Origin: Eudorina sp. 2006-703-Eu-15
Taxonomy: Eukaryota > Chlorophyta > Chlorophyceae > Chlamydomonadales > Volvocaceae
Length of the DNA stretch: 64,000 nucleotides
Direction: 5' to 3'
NCBI GenBank assembly: GCA_003117195.1
Contig: BDSI01000032.1
Location: 302,145 to 366,144, forward strand
Both the position numbers and the translations under genes were made by a program. The notes beneath the pieces were generated by a model. The model had not been told where the DNA came from. It did no database searches and was given only the letters and a program-made list of their open reading frames with translations. The stretch's first letter is position 1. Every line of letters starts with the position of its first letter. Shown here in pieces: positions 36,761 to 49,100 of the stretch.

Positions 36761-39700
36761 GGGGCGGTACACCAAGGGGGGATGCCTGCTGGGTGGCGAT
36801 GGGCGCCAGCGGGCATCAACGTATGAACAAGAGAACTGAGTCGCGCGGAAGGAGCAACAGAGAGCCTCAGCGGATGTGCCATGTGTGTATCGGCGCGGAG
36901 GGGGGTCGAATTGTTGCGGAGATCTATCTGCTGCAGGAATGGATCCACTCCAACACGTACTGCTGTGGTACGGGCGGTACCGTGATCTAGGGAGGCGTGG
37001 TGGTGCTGGTGGTGGTGCTGGTGGTCGCTTTTGCTGTTGCTGACGCTGTGTAGTCAGGGGCGGCGCTTTCTGGTGCGGCGCCGGAAAACCTGAAAGGGAT
37101 ACGGATAGGTGCAGGTCCTGGTGAGTAGGAGCGCACGGATCGCGTGCAAGTGGACGACGTGGGGGGAAATGGTGCGTGGCAGGGGGCCTATTCGGTGTTG
37201 CAGCACAGGGGCAAACAAGGCGGGGACATTACCGCTGTAGTTACCGCATATGTACGGGAGCGGTCAACAGGAAGAGATACCCCCGCAATAAGCCTAGCTG
37301 GGCCAGACGGCCAGCAGGTGTTCGGAACTCCGTAGGCTCCTAACACCTACCAAATGACCTGGACTAGAGCGCTGATGTGTAGATTGCGTTAGACGATGCA
37401 GCTGTTTCCGTGAACTGGGCTGGGCTACGTTCACGGGCTGGGCTACGTAAGAGGCTAAGGTGCTTTGCATCGGACAGCACGAATGCGTATCTCTGGAACT
37501 TGGCTGTCGTCGGATTCAGCGCCACCACATTGATCTTTACAACAGCCAGGACGATCCATTTTAACTTCTGGGCTGGGCTGGGCTAATGTTAGACCCCGCT
37601 TTGTCTTTCGCGGGTTTAGACACGGCGGCAACTGGTTCGCTGTACTGGTTCCCCGGACAACCTGCGCCGGTGCCGTATGTGCTGTACCGTTCCCGGATAT
37701 AATCATTTGCTGAACGGTTGGGACTCCCACGTAGGCTGCTCCCCTGTATTTTCCTTCTTCTGATGAGACCACGGGGACGTCTTGGAGGTGCGCTGGGCGG
37801 GACGGAAGACCACAGCAGGATAGATCGTCCGTCGGCTGTGTCCTCATCATCCTGTAGGCGAGCGATCGCCCCCCGGTGGCTGCATCACATAGCGCAACGA
37901 TACAGCTGTACGACACGTACACTTGGACGGCAGTGTCGTGCGTCCATGCCACATCCTTTTCATTTTGGTGCATGTAGAGGAGTAGTATTCATCCGAAGGG
38001 GGGCCGCGCATTTGCTTTGCCTTTCCGGGAGCCGCAATGCGCCGGGGGTTAAATTGAAAAAAGAAATTAACCCCCAAAACAGGCCCGGGGGCGACGGCGC
38101 GAACAGCGCCAGCAGCAGAGAGCCGTACAGCCCCACTGCCTTCTGCTGCCAACTTGCGAATGGAGAAGGTCGGTCAAGAAGGCTGCTGAAGTCGGGTCGG
38201 GCGGTGGTTGCGTGTGGTTGCTGTCGGCCCCCTGCTGGACCAGTGAGGCCGAGGCGGGGAGTCAGCCCCACTAGTGAGGCGTGTGGAGAACTGGAGATGT
38301 ACGGCAGTGTGTGGAGTGGGACGCCGTGGGGCTGCGTGAGGCTGCGTGCCTTTTTCCTGCGTCGCCATAAACACATTTCATAGGGTTAATTTCGGGCTAA
38401 GCATGATATGCCTGCCTCTGTCTGCGACTTTGTTTTGGCTCAGCAAACGTTGCAGTCTGTGTGTTAAAGAGAACTGAGCCGCCAGTCTGTGCGTTTTTGT
38501 TTACGTGTTTGCGAGGGGTCACATGGAGTTGAGGCCCTATACCTTGAGGCCGCATGCACGGAGAGGGAGAGGCAGGGGGGATTCGTGTTGTCGGCTGCGG
38601 AGGGCAGGCCGTTGGCGCCCGATGACAAGGAAAAACATCCGAGGGTAAAAAAAGAAACGGCCCGAGGGATGGAGGAATGGATGATATGAAGCGATTGTGG
38701 GATGGCGGAATAGACACGTCGCCTGCATGGGTTGCAAGGCACAGTCGGCACGCATTCGAGGCATGCACCGCATCTGTGGGCGCGCGGGTCCCGGTGCGGG
38801 ACCTGGTACATCTGATGAAAGGGAAAGCCTGGAAAGCCCTCAAACAGGGTCAACCCTGCGGCGCCTTGCTATATTCCAGGCGAGTGAAGCATGCGTGGTT
38901 GCCACCAACGGCCCGTCTGTACAACTAGGGTGGCCGGGGAAGGGCTGTGCTACGGACCGTATCGGCAACGATATGTACGGCAGTGGGCGTCAGTCCCGGG
39001 AAGGGGCCCATGTCGATCGCCTCTGCTGCTGCTCGTGTACTGCTGGACTTAGGGCTGCGCTGCTGTACCCGGGGCCCCGGGCTTAGCCACCTTCAGCCCG
39101 AGTGGGGCTGTTTGTCGTTCCCACATCGTGCAACACCATCCGCCCCTGACGTTGACTGTTATGTTGGTGCCTACCTCTATTCATAAACTCAAGTGATGCA
39201 TTGTCACCAAACGATCGGCTGCCTTGCGACTCGTTGTAGGGGGAATCTGCCCCAGTGCACGGGGAGGTTTGCGGTGTCCATGTGGACGGCTGTAGTGCTT
39301 CGAACAGCCCGGTCCTAATCGCACGCGGGGCATCGATACGGCATATATACATGGCTCGTGCTGCTTCATGTCTTGTGCATCTCCTGCGAGTGTGCGTGCG
39401 ACTCATATGCCAGGGGAGACTGCTGGGCCGCAAGACGGGCTGGACGGCCCGAGTGTGCGGCTGTGTTTAACAAGAAGCCCACCCATAACCGCCCAGGTCC
39501 GGATACTTACCAAACCCTGCGATTTACTTACCCGTGTGTGCGTGTTTCTGAGGTGCGTGTTTCTGCTCGGTGCGGCCTTGGGGATCCACTTTGTTCACGT
39601 CATTCATGCATGGGGGACTGTGACCGCATTTGACTGATATTGACGATGTTGCGGTGGACCCCGCGGGTCATCGGTGACAACCGTAGCCTCCTGTAACATC

Positions 39701-40292
39701 AGAAACGAAACTACATGGACTGGGACCACCAGGGACGGATCGCCGCTGTTCGCCGTACGGTTGGTTTGCCCGTCACGACCGACCCCGGAAGGCTGGCCGC
39801 CCAGTAAAGGATGCGGTTGCCATCCATCTGCTCAACGGCCACTTGGGCGGGTACTCCACGGGATGCAACCCATGATAGGGGGCTACCCGAGGGGGGACGG
39901 CCACTTCCCTCTGGGAGGCCCGGGCGGAGATGCAGCGCCCGCCGGCGCTTAGCCGCACACAACCCCACATCCCCAGCACCTCGCGCCCCGCTGGTGATCG
40001 TCCATCCGTTGGTGGTAGGTAGGTAGGTAGGTAGGTAGGTAGGTAGGTAGGTAGGTAGGTAGGTAGGTAGGTAGGTAGGTAGGTAGGTAGGTAGGTAGGT
40101 AGGTAGGTAGGTAGGTAGGTAGGTAGGTAGGTAGGTAGGTAGGTAGGTAGGTAGGTAGGTAGGTAGGTAGGTAGGTAGGTAGGTAGGTAGGTAGGTAGGT
40201 AGGTAGGTAGGTAGGTAGGTAGGTAGGTAGGCAGGTAGGCAGGCAGGCAGGCAGGCAGGTAGGCAGGTAGGCAGGCAGGCAGGTAGGCAGGT

Positions 40293-40331
<39 letters not shown>

Positions 40332-42250
40332 TAGGTAGGTAGGTAGGTAGGTAGGTAGGTAGGTAGGTAGGTAGGTAGGTAGGTAGGTAGGTAGGTAGGT
40401 AGGTAGGTAGGTAGGTAGGTAGGTAGGTAGGTAGGTAGGTAGGTAGGTAGGTAGGTAGGTAGGTAGGTAGGTAGGCAGGTAGGCAGGTAGGCAGGTAGGC
40501 AGGTAGGCAGGTAGGCAGGTAGATAGGCAGGTAGGTAGGTAGGTAGGTAGGTAGGTAGGTAGGTAGGTAGGTAGGTAGGTAGGTAGGTAGGTAGGTAGGT
40601 AGGTAGGTAGGTAGGTAGGTAGGTAGGTAGGTAGGTAGGTAGGTAGGTAGGTAGGTAGGTAGGTAGGTAGGTAGGTAGGTAGGTAGGTAGGTAGGTAGGT
40701 CCCGTAATGACCATCATCACCTCGACACAGTTCGCGCACTTGCAGCCGCGAAGGGCCGCCGGTGCCTGATGGCCGGACCCCGCGAAGACACCCACACCCA
40801 CACCCGGGGCGCAAGGCTCATGGCCGGACCCCAGACGCGCCCTCGGGGGTCTTGGGTGCCGCCACTTGCACGAGCCCGCGGCTTACCCGCACCAGGCCTT
40901 TGGTCGTTGCAACAAAGCTCCCGGGCGCATGCTTGCGGCATGGCAGCGCACCGAACTTCCTCTTGCGGGTGAAGCCTCCTTCCAGGTGGCCGCTCAAGCG
41001 CTCATGAATTTGAGCTCTACCTTCTACGTGATTTATGAGCATGCGGGCGCTGCGTGAACATCGCAATCGTGTAAGGGCGTGCTGCCAAAGGTGGGGCATA
41101 CCGTGCACGGGTGCTAGACCGCACCCGCGGTGGCAGACGGCGCACGAAGTTGCGTTGTGCGGTGGCTGGCGCCTACATGAATGTCGTGGGTGGGTGGAAA
41201 TGGTGTTGCGGTGACGGCGGGACACGTGCACCTCATAGAGAAGGCCTCCGCGCTGCAGGCTCCCTCGCTGCTCCCTCGGCCCTGCTCGGGCCCCTTCGGC
41301 GTAAATGCAAGAGGCCCAGCAAACAGCGCGTGTCCACGACTTCAAATCTCATTATAGCTCGCTGGTCGTTGAGGGTATGTCCTTGGTCGACGTGGGTAGT
41401 TCCTGAAGGCTGCCGGCGCAGCTCCTCCGTGAGGCCCTTTGAGCACGGTCCAGTAGGGAGATGGGACGCGCAGGTCATGCGCGAGAACGCAATTCTTGGT
41501 CTTTGGAAGCACGAACTTCGACGACAGTGCAACACGACGCAGCACTCGCAACAGAGACCGCTCCAACTCCGTACATGGGGCCAAAACCAACCCCAGCTGT
41601 TGCATGAAAGGTCGAAAAGCTGAGTCGCTGAAAGGCTGAAATGCAGTACGGTTAGTCGCTGACGGTTGCGTCTGCGTTGCTTTAGTCACTCATCACCAAT
41701 ATAGCATACTTATCATTCTACGCATGAATATGATCTCTTGTTTTATGAGCAACTGTTTTTGTATGGAGACAATTCTGTGCCGATGTCGGCGCCGTGATTC
41801 TGTTTTGGAGGGAAAACATGTACATCTGATGCCCTCATCGCACTTACTCAGTGATTTGATAAGGAGCTCGGATGTTAATATATATTTCGTGTAGGGCAAC
41901 GTGTTGAATTGCTGCATGAACGTCCGACGGAGTTCTCATCGTTCTCAGCTTGACAATTGAATTCACCTTTTGTGTTATCCCTTACCCTGCTTATTGAATT
42001 CTGTCAGTGGGCGTGTGATTGTGCTTCCACATTCCGTTCGCCGAACGCCGGCAACCTCCACGAGCTGTGGACTTTGGTGCCATGTAGAACTCTCACGGAT
42101 GCAAGTGATTCAATCATTACTCAGGCGTAACAGAGGTATCCAGAGGCGTGATGGCGACAGGGCTGTCATTCGAGGTTTGTATGCAAAGGCGGTCTGCAAC
42201 GTGATGCCGTCAGACTCGGCGGGGTCGTCAAAGGTCAAGGTGCCGCAAGC
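36761..42250. other. 5.5-kb intergenic region, no supported gene
   Basis: The region follows the Ala-rich orphan. It contains short gggctgggctacg repeats (~37,410-37,590), a GGT/GCT triplet patch (~37,000), the GGTA array at 40.0-40.7 kb, and AT-richer DNA (41.65-42.0 kb) just upstream of the next gene. Open frames exist on both strands, but no family, codon bias or splice structure supports them. Confidence 0.55.
40014..40700. repeat. (GGTA)n tetranucleotide array with GGCA variants
   Basis: About 170 units of ggta in head-to-tail order. Two internal blocks (about 40,230-40,330 and 40,475-40,530) carry T-to-C changes giving ggca, partly alternating with ggta. Flanks are unique sequence. Reading frames through it (Tyr-Leu-Pro-Thr repeats on the minus strand) are by-products. 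Confidence 0.97.
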
Positions 42251-45200
42251 ATGTACGGCTCCATCTCAGCCGCGCGGGATGCGGAAAAGTCTCGCCGGAC
42301 CGACCCTCCTCCGGCGTCATCCGCCGCCATAACAGCTGCCAGCAGCAAGCCGGTCCCCGCGGCATCCCGACCTTCAGGGGTTGGCCCGAGCACAGCAGAT
42401 GTGGGCCCACGGCACCACACTCCTCACCAATGGGCTCCAACGCCCCCTGTTGCAGCACGACCCAGCGCCCTCAAGAGGTCCCTCTCAGAACGCCTCACCC
42501 CAGCCGCGGCAGCAGCAGCAGCAGCCGGCGCCGCCGGCGATGCCAAACCCGACCGGGACGCCCTCACGGCTTCATCGGGACGGCTGTCCGCGGCCAAGCA
42601 CGTCCGGTTCTCGGAAATGGTGCAGGTCCAGAAAAACACGCCCCCAGCAGCTGGAGCCGGAGCGGGCCTTGGGCGCGGAGGCGCCATGCCGTCCTTGAGT
42701 GCTCTCCTTGCCACGGCCGCCGCCGCCGCCGCCGTGAGTCAGCCACTGAACCAGGCAGCTGCGCCACCAGGGGCCCGTCCGAGCAGCGGCAACGGCGGGG
42801 CCGTGATTGGCGGTGGCGGCGTGATTGGCGGCGGTGGCGGCGGCGGTGGCGTCAGCGGCGGCGGCAAAACCGCTGCCACTAAGGCGGCTGGCCGAGTGCT
42901 GAGCAGGGGATCGCTGCTCCACGATCCGCAAGCCATGGGCCGCAGTCGCGATCTGGGTGTTCGGGGTAACCACGAGGGCGATGTGCGTAAGGATTGGGAC
43001 GGGCAGGAGTCCAGCAGCATCAGCGGCAGCACCACCAGCACCGGCAGCGGCAGCAGCGGACGCGCCGGCGACATCGGCAACAGCGTTGACGGCGGCGGCG
43101 GCGTCAGCTCCAGTGAGGGGGGCAGCAGCGGAATGGGCTCGGGGTCGGAGCGGGACAGCAGCGACAGCGACAGCGGCGATGGGCGCCGCGGCAGGCGCCA
43201 GGGCCGCGGCGATGCGCCCCTCCGGGACGATGCCGACAACGGTCCGGGTGCTGCTGCTGCTGCTGCTGCTGCCCCTGCTGCTACTGGTGGCGGGGCCAGG
43301 GGTCAGGCCCGGCCACAGAAGCGGCGGAAACTCGGGACAGCGGAACAGCAGCAACAGCAACACCACCGCCATCGGCATCAGTACCACCAGCAGCACCAGC
43401 ACCAGCACCACCACCAGCACCACCACCAGCACCACCACCAGCACCACCACCACCACCACCAGTCAGCACACGCTCGGAGCGGCCAGGGGAGCGATGGCCT
43501 CAGCAGCGATGAGGAGGATGGCCGGGATGAGATGTCGGACGACAGCGAAGAGGATCGCGACCGTCGGGGCGGTGCGGACAGGAGCGGCAGTGAGGAAGAC
43601 GACGAGGAGGGTGTCATCGACGACGGTCACGACCACCCGGGTGATGACGACGACGATCCTGAGGGCGATGGTGATGAGGACGACGACGATGATGGTCTCG
43701 GAGGTCCGGACGGCCTCCAGGGGGGTCTCCGGAGGCTGGTGGAGCTGGCGGACCAGGCCAGGACGGAGGCGTACGGCGATGAGCGCGATGGCGGGGGCAC
43801 CAGCGACGACGACGATGATGGTGATGATGATGTCAACGGCGTGGGCGACAGCGAGGTGCTCGCAGCGCATGGGCGCGACCCGGGCGATGCCGCCGCCGCC
43901 GCCGCCGCAGCAGCAGCAGCAGCCGGCGGTGCAGGACCAGGACCGCGTGGCGGAGCCGTGGGCGGGGACGGCGACGGCGCCGGTCTTCCCGACCCCCACG
44001 ATTTGCTGCAGCCGGCCGATGCGGGCGGGGCTGGGGCCGGACCGGCGGACGCCTCCACGGAGGGGCCCTCCGCGGGTGCCGCGGCGGCCCACCGCCGGTC
44101 CGCACCCGCTGCTGCTGCTGCTGCCGCATCGAGGCGCTCGAGGGGACACCTCCGGCGGCTGGTCAGGCTGTGCAAGTACTTGGGCGTGCCTGTGCCGCAG
44201 CGGCCCCTGAGGACGTTCCTGCGGCCGGGGGAGGAGGCGCTGCCGTTCCAGGAGGCAGCGTGGGAGGCGCCGCCGTGCGCGCAGACGGGGGAGCAGATGG
44301 CGCAATCGGCTGCGGTGGCGGCCCGCGCGACGGCAGCGGAGCTTTATGACGCCAGGTGGGTGGGTGGGCGGGTAGGGTGGGTAGGATGGGTGGTGGGAGA
44401 TTGCGGATGTGGGTGCCGGTGGGGTCGGGTGATGGGAAGAGATTGTGATGTGGTTTGGGAGGTGGTGTGCTTCCTACGCAAGGCAATGCTGCTGCTGTTG
44501 TTTATCAGGGGTGGGTGGTTGGGGTGACTGGGGGTTGGCAACGGCGCGGACTGAATGGATGAACGTTACAGCGGACCCCGAAAAGGGATCAACGGTGGGA
44601 TCAACCCCACCCAGACAGGCACCTACGCAAGCAGAGGCGCACAGCGGGGCAACACTACCAAAGGAACAGGCACAGCAACGGGGACTGCGAGATCACTGCC
44701 GATAGTCCTGCTGCTGCCCTGGCTTGCCCCGGGGCGGGCGGTGGTGCGGTTGGGTCGGACCGTGCCGCAGCGGTGTCGGGATGGGGGCGGCAGCCGATCT
44801 GGGCTCTGGACGCTGTCCGCGGTGTTGCGGATCGAAGAAGTCAGCTGCGTATACCTGCAAGAAGCAAGCTGTAATGCACAAGGTTGCTAATGTGCCGTTG
44901 TTATTATTGTTGTTACTGTTGCTGCTTTTATTAAGTGTGTTCGGCCCCTGTCCGTTCAACCCTTGTGTCGGGTACGGCATCATGTGCCGCCTCATTCCCC
45001 GTACGACTACAGGTTCGTGTCACTGACCTACCTGGCTGGGCTGGAGGACCAGAGCCTGAGGTGGGTGCCTTTCGTTGGTTGGTTCGTTAGTCCGTACGTC
45101 AGCTCGTCAGCCCGTGTGTTGGCCTCGGGGGGCCTCACTGGGGGGGGATCTGAGCCGCGGGATCTGACCAGAGCTGTCCGGCGGCGGCGCGCTGCGTGGA

Positions 45201-46100
45201 GGCGGACCAGCATGGACCGCAAGCAAGCCCAGCATGGAGCAGCCGAACCTGCATTACCGTACATTACCGTACCGTACCATGATAGGGCTGGTGAGCAGAG
45301 GTGCGAAGGAAGCAGGCCAGGGTTTATTGCCCCAAGTACGCGAGTACGACACCGTGAGCGTGGCAGGCAGCAAACGAAAGGGTGTTTTGTATTTATACGA
45401 GAAGACGGTCGAGAATATGCCTGCAGTACACCTATCTGCGCTGAGGCTCCCCCGCCCTCCCCTGGGATGCATGTCCGCATTCAGGCTGGGCGGGCTCGGC
45501 GGCCAGCAGCTGCCGCCCGGGCCCCTGGCCACCTTCCTCGAGGTGGATGACGTTGTGGACACTGCCGTACGGACGAGCAGGGCGCTGACGGCGGGCGCGC
45601 AGCTGCCGCCTGGGGCCGCCGTCGGCGGGTGCTCCCGCCACCGCCACCGGCACCCGGCGGACGGAGCGCAGTGGCGCGGGGCCGGGGGGCTGCCTGCTGC
45701 GGCCGTCACGGCCGGCGGCTGGCACTGGCCGTACGGCAGCAACGACGGCGACGGCGGAGGGGTACAAGCGGACGGCGACGAGGGATCTCGGCCTCACAGT
45801 CGTCGCGGGGGGCCAGCCAAGGGGGGCTCCTCGGCCGCAGCTGCAGCTGGGGATGCTATTAATACTGCTGATGCTGATGCTGCTCCTGATGCTGCTACTG
45901 CCATCGACTCCCCGGCAGCAGCAGCAGCAGCGGCGACGCTGCGGTCGCCCCCAGGTCCGGAGCGGTACGGCTTCCGGATCCGGCAGCACCCGACGTCTCC
46001 CCCCGGGTCCTCCCCTCGGGGCTGTACCTCTGCTCGAGAGGCCCGGGCTCGCGCAGCGCGGGTGTACCTCAGCGGCCACGGCAGCACGAGCAGTCATAGT

Positions 46101-46131
<31 letters not shown>

Positions 46132-49100
46132 GCAGCAGTGATAGCAGCAGCAGTAGTAGCGATAGTGGCAACAGCGATACCGACAGTGGCAGGAGCAGCA
46201 GCAGCGATAGGAGTAGCGGCAGCAGCAGCAGCACCAGCACCAGCAGCGATGACGATAACCACATCGACGGGAAGAGCCGTAAACACAAGCAGGACGACAC
46301 GGGCACGGGTAACGGGCCACTGCGGCATAAGACACCGCGGCAGCCGCGGCGGCGGCGGCGGCGGCGGCTGCCAAAGGTGGACGAACTGTTGGCGGTTCCG
46401 GATCCAGAACTTGACGACGGACTGGATCCAGCGGACGACGTCCAACTGGAATCAGCTAGATCGGCGTACTTTGACGGATACATGTGAGCACGCGTGCCGA
46501 ACGGTGCTGGGTGGGAGTTCTGCGGGCGTTGGTGGGACCTGTGGGGTTCTGTTCTGTGACCGCCCTCATCGCCTGTGACATGGGGATGCGCAGTCCAGCA
46601 CCGCCGCCGCAGCACTCGTTCAGCGACTGCGCTGCGAGCCCCTCCTGTCATGCTACCCGTGTTCTGCCATGTGAGGCCATGGACACACAGACGTTTGGAA
46701 TGTCACTAACAACGGGATGTGGGGCACATGCCGGGTTGAGCCCGCGCACTCTCCCGTCCCCTTGCCCTGCCGGTTTGCCACGTCCCCCACGTCCCCCACG
46801 TGCCCCGTGCGCCATCTCCTGGCCCCAGTTGGGAGCTTAGCAGTAGGGCCGAGAAGCAGTACGACTACTGCGCCCGAGAGGGGCCCGGGCCGTCGCGTCT
46901 GGCGGAGCCCTCCCGACGGCGGCAGTTCCGTCACCTCGAGGTGGGGCGTGGGTGGGTGAGTGGGAAGATCGATTGGTCTAATGTGTGTGTCTACTGGATT
47001 TTTCCATCTAATGTCCATCTACTTTCTTTCTAATGTCCATCTACTCTCTTTCTAATGTCCATCTAATTTCTTTCTAGTTTCTTTCTCATTGGGGGGCAGT
47101 TCAGCGCCTTGAAGCGAGCCCAGCGAACGAGCTAGCTCCTCTCCGGCGGGGCATTACGAAGCGGTGCGAGAACCTGCAACCGGTTGGGGGGCGGGGCCAT
47201 GTTTCGCGCTGTGGTGACCCATCGGGAGCAGTAGGCGACTGCTGCAACATGGTGAGAGGTGGGGAGGGCGACACGTTCCCGGCAGCGGCCCAACACGAGC
47301 TGAGGGGTCTGACGCCATCCATCGTGCCCCCCCCCTCGTACGCGCCCTCCCTGCCTACCTCCTCCCCGGCAGCACACTCTCCGCTGCGCCCACCCCGGCT
47401 GCGGTGCCGTGAAGCTCGTCCACATGCCGGCTGCCGTACCCTCGAGTCTTTCCCCCGAGGAGCTGGCCGCGTCGGGGCTGCGGGTGTGGGTCGTGCGACC
47501 CGCGGGTCCCCGGAGAGGGCGAGGGGCAGGGCGAGGGGGAGAGCACACCCACGCGCCACCCGGGTGCGGCTGTGTCATCGGCTTCGGCTCCGGCGGCTTA
47601 CTGCCGCCCCCCCAGGCGGGCGGCGGCCCTCTGTCGGCGCTACACCGGCTGGTGCCTCTAGGGTTGGAGGGTGAGCAGGGCTGGGCGGCGGCGGGGTGCG
47701 GCCACAGGGGGTTGGTGGCCACACGGTCGTGATCAGCGGTGGACAGAGCGGCGTGATGGTACAATAACGGGTTACCTTCCCGGCGTTGGATTCGGGGGGA
47801 CGGGACTGGGCAGAGTGGGAAGTGTATGGGGTCAGTGCGGCGGGCAGCCTTTCTTGTCGGAGGATGTCGCCTGGCCGTACCGGCCTCCGCCGGTCGTGGC
47901 GCTGCCAACTGGGGCGTCCCCAGTTGCCCTCAGTCGCCACCGCCACCTCCCGCCGTCACCAACCCCAGGTTCGTCCGCCTCCGTCCGGCCCCACCCAGCG
48001 CCACCCCAGCGCCTCGTCAGGGCACGAACCTGCACACGGACACCAATCGGACACCACCCATGACGATGCCAGCCACCGCCACTGGCTCCCAAAGCTCCTG
48101 ACACCTCCCCTCCCCACCCAATCCGCTGTAACCCCCTCCCCACCTGAACTGGTGCGTTCGCACCCGGCCCTCCCTCCCTCCCATCTCCCCGTCGTCGCCC
48201 GTGCGGTTTGGTACCGGGGCGCGCCCTGATGCAGCGGACGTGCCGCTGGCGGCGTCGCTGCCGCTGCCAGCACGGCCGCAGCCGCAGCCGCGGAGCCGCA
48301 CGCGGTCTGGCGTCGCATCCGGGCCCTCGGCCGCTGGCGGAGACTGCCCGGCGATGCTGCCCGGCGGCGTGCGGGCCGCCACGGCGGTGTGGCTGCTGGA
48401 GCCGCCCCCTCCGCCGCTGTGGACCTGCCGGGGCCTGGCGTACGGGGGGGATGAGCAGGGGAGGTGAGGCGGAAGGTGTGCGGCTGTCCTCTTCCGGTGT
48501 GATGGCGGAGGCACACCGCAAAGCGGTGCTCGAGCGGGTGTGTATGTTTCTGTCCGGTGCAAAGCCGCGCGAGGCAGTCGGCGCGCTTGACGGGTGGCGA
48601 CATCCAGCCCGCTGTGGGCTCCCCCAACCCCCAGTCGTCACGCTCTTTTCCGGGCCGACCCCGCTTGGGTGCCTCACCCCACAACCCCCCTGCGCGCCTC
48701 CTGCTCCTGCGCCTCTCCCTGTCACTGCCCTCCGCTTGCTATCCATGCCTGCCGACGTCCGGCACTCCTCCCCCCGCTTGTGACCTTTTGGAAATCCCCA
48801 CCGATTCGCAATGCCCCCATGCCCGCCCCCCTCCCGTGCGGCACGCAGGAAGCGACTCGGCCTCTGCGGAACGATCAACGGCCCCCCTGGACCGGAGCCC
48901 GGGCGAGCCGGGGGCCCTGCAGGGGCTGGGGGCCCCGGGGCAGCTGGGCCCCACAGCTGTCGGAGCTGCGGCGCTGCGCGCCCCGATGGCCCCCGGGGCT
49001 GGTTGCGGCAGCTGGTCAGGGACGCGCTGGGCAGACACGACCCCGCGACGGTGACGCCCCGCCAGGTGAGGCGTGCTGGGGTGCAACCAGCAGCCGTGGG

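Noticed and set aside
39711..40814. Tyr-Leu-Pro-Thr repeat protein on the minus strand
   Set aside because: It is only the translation of the GGTA tetranucleotide array, open in all frames because 4 and 3 share no factor and the unit holds no stop.
40818..41689. Overlapping minus-strand frames that might be retroelement remnants
   Set aside because: No reverse transcriptase, integrase or protease motif, no terminal repeats and no target-site duplication could be found.
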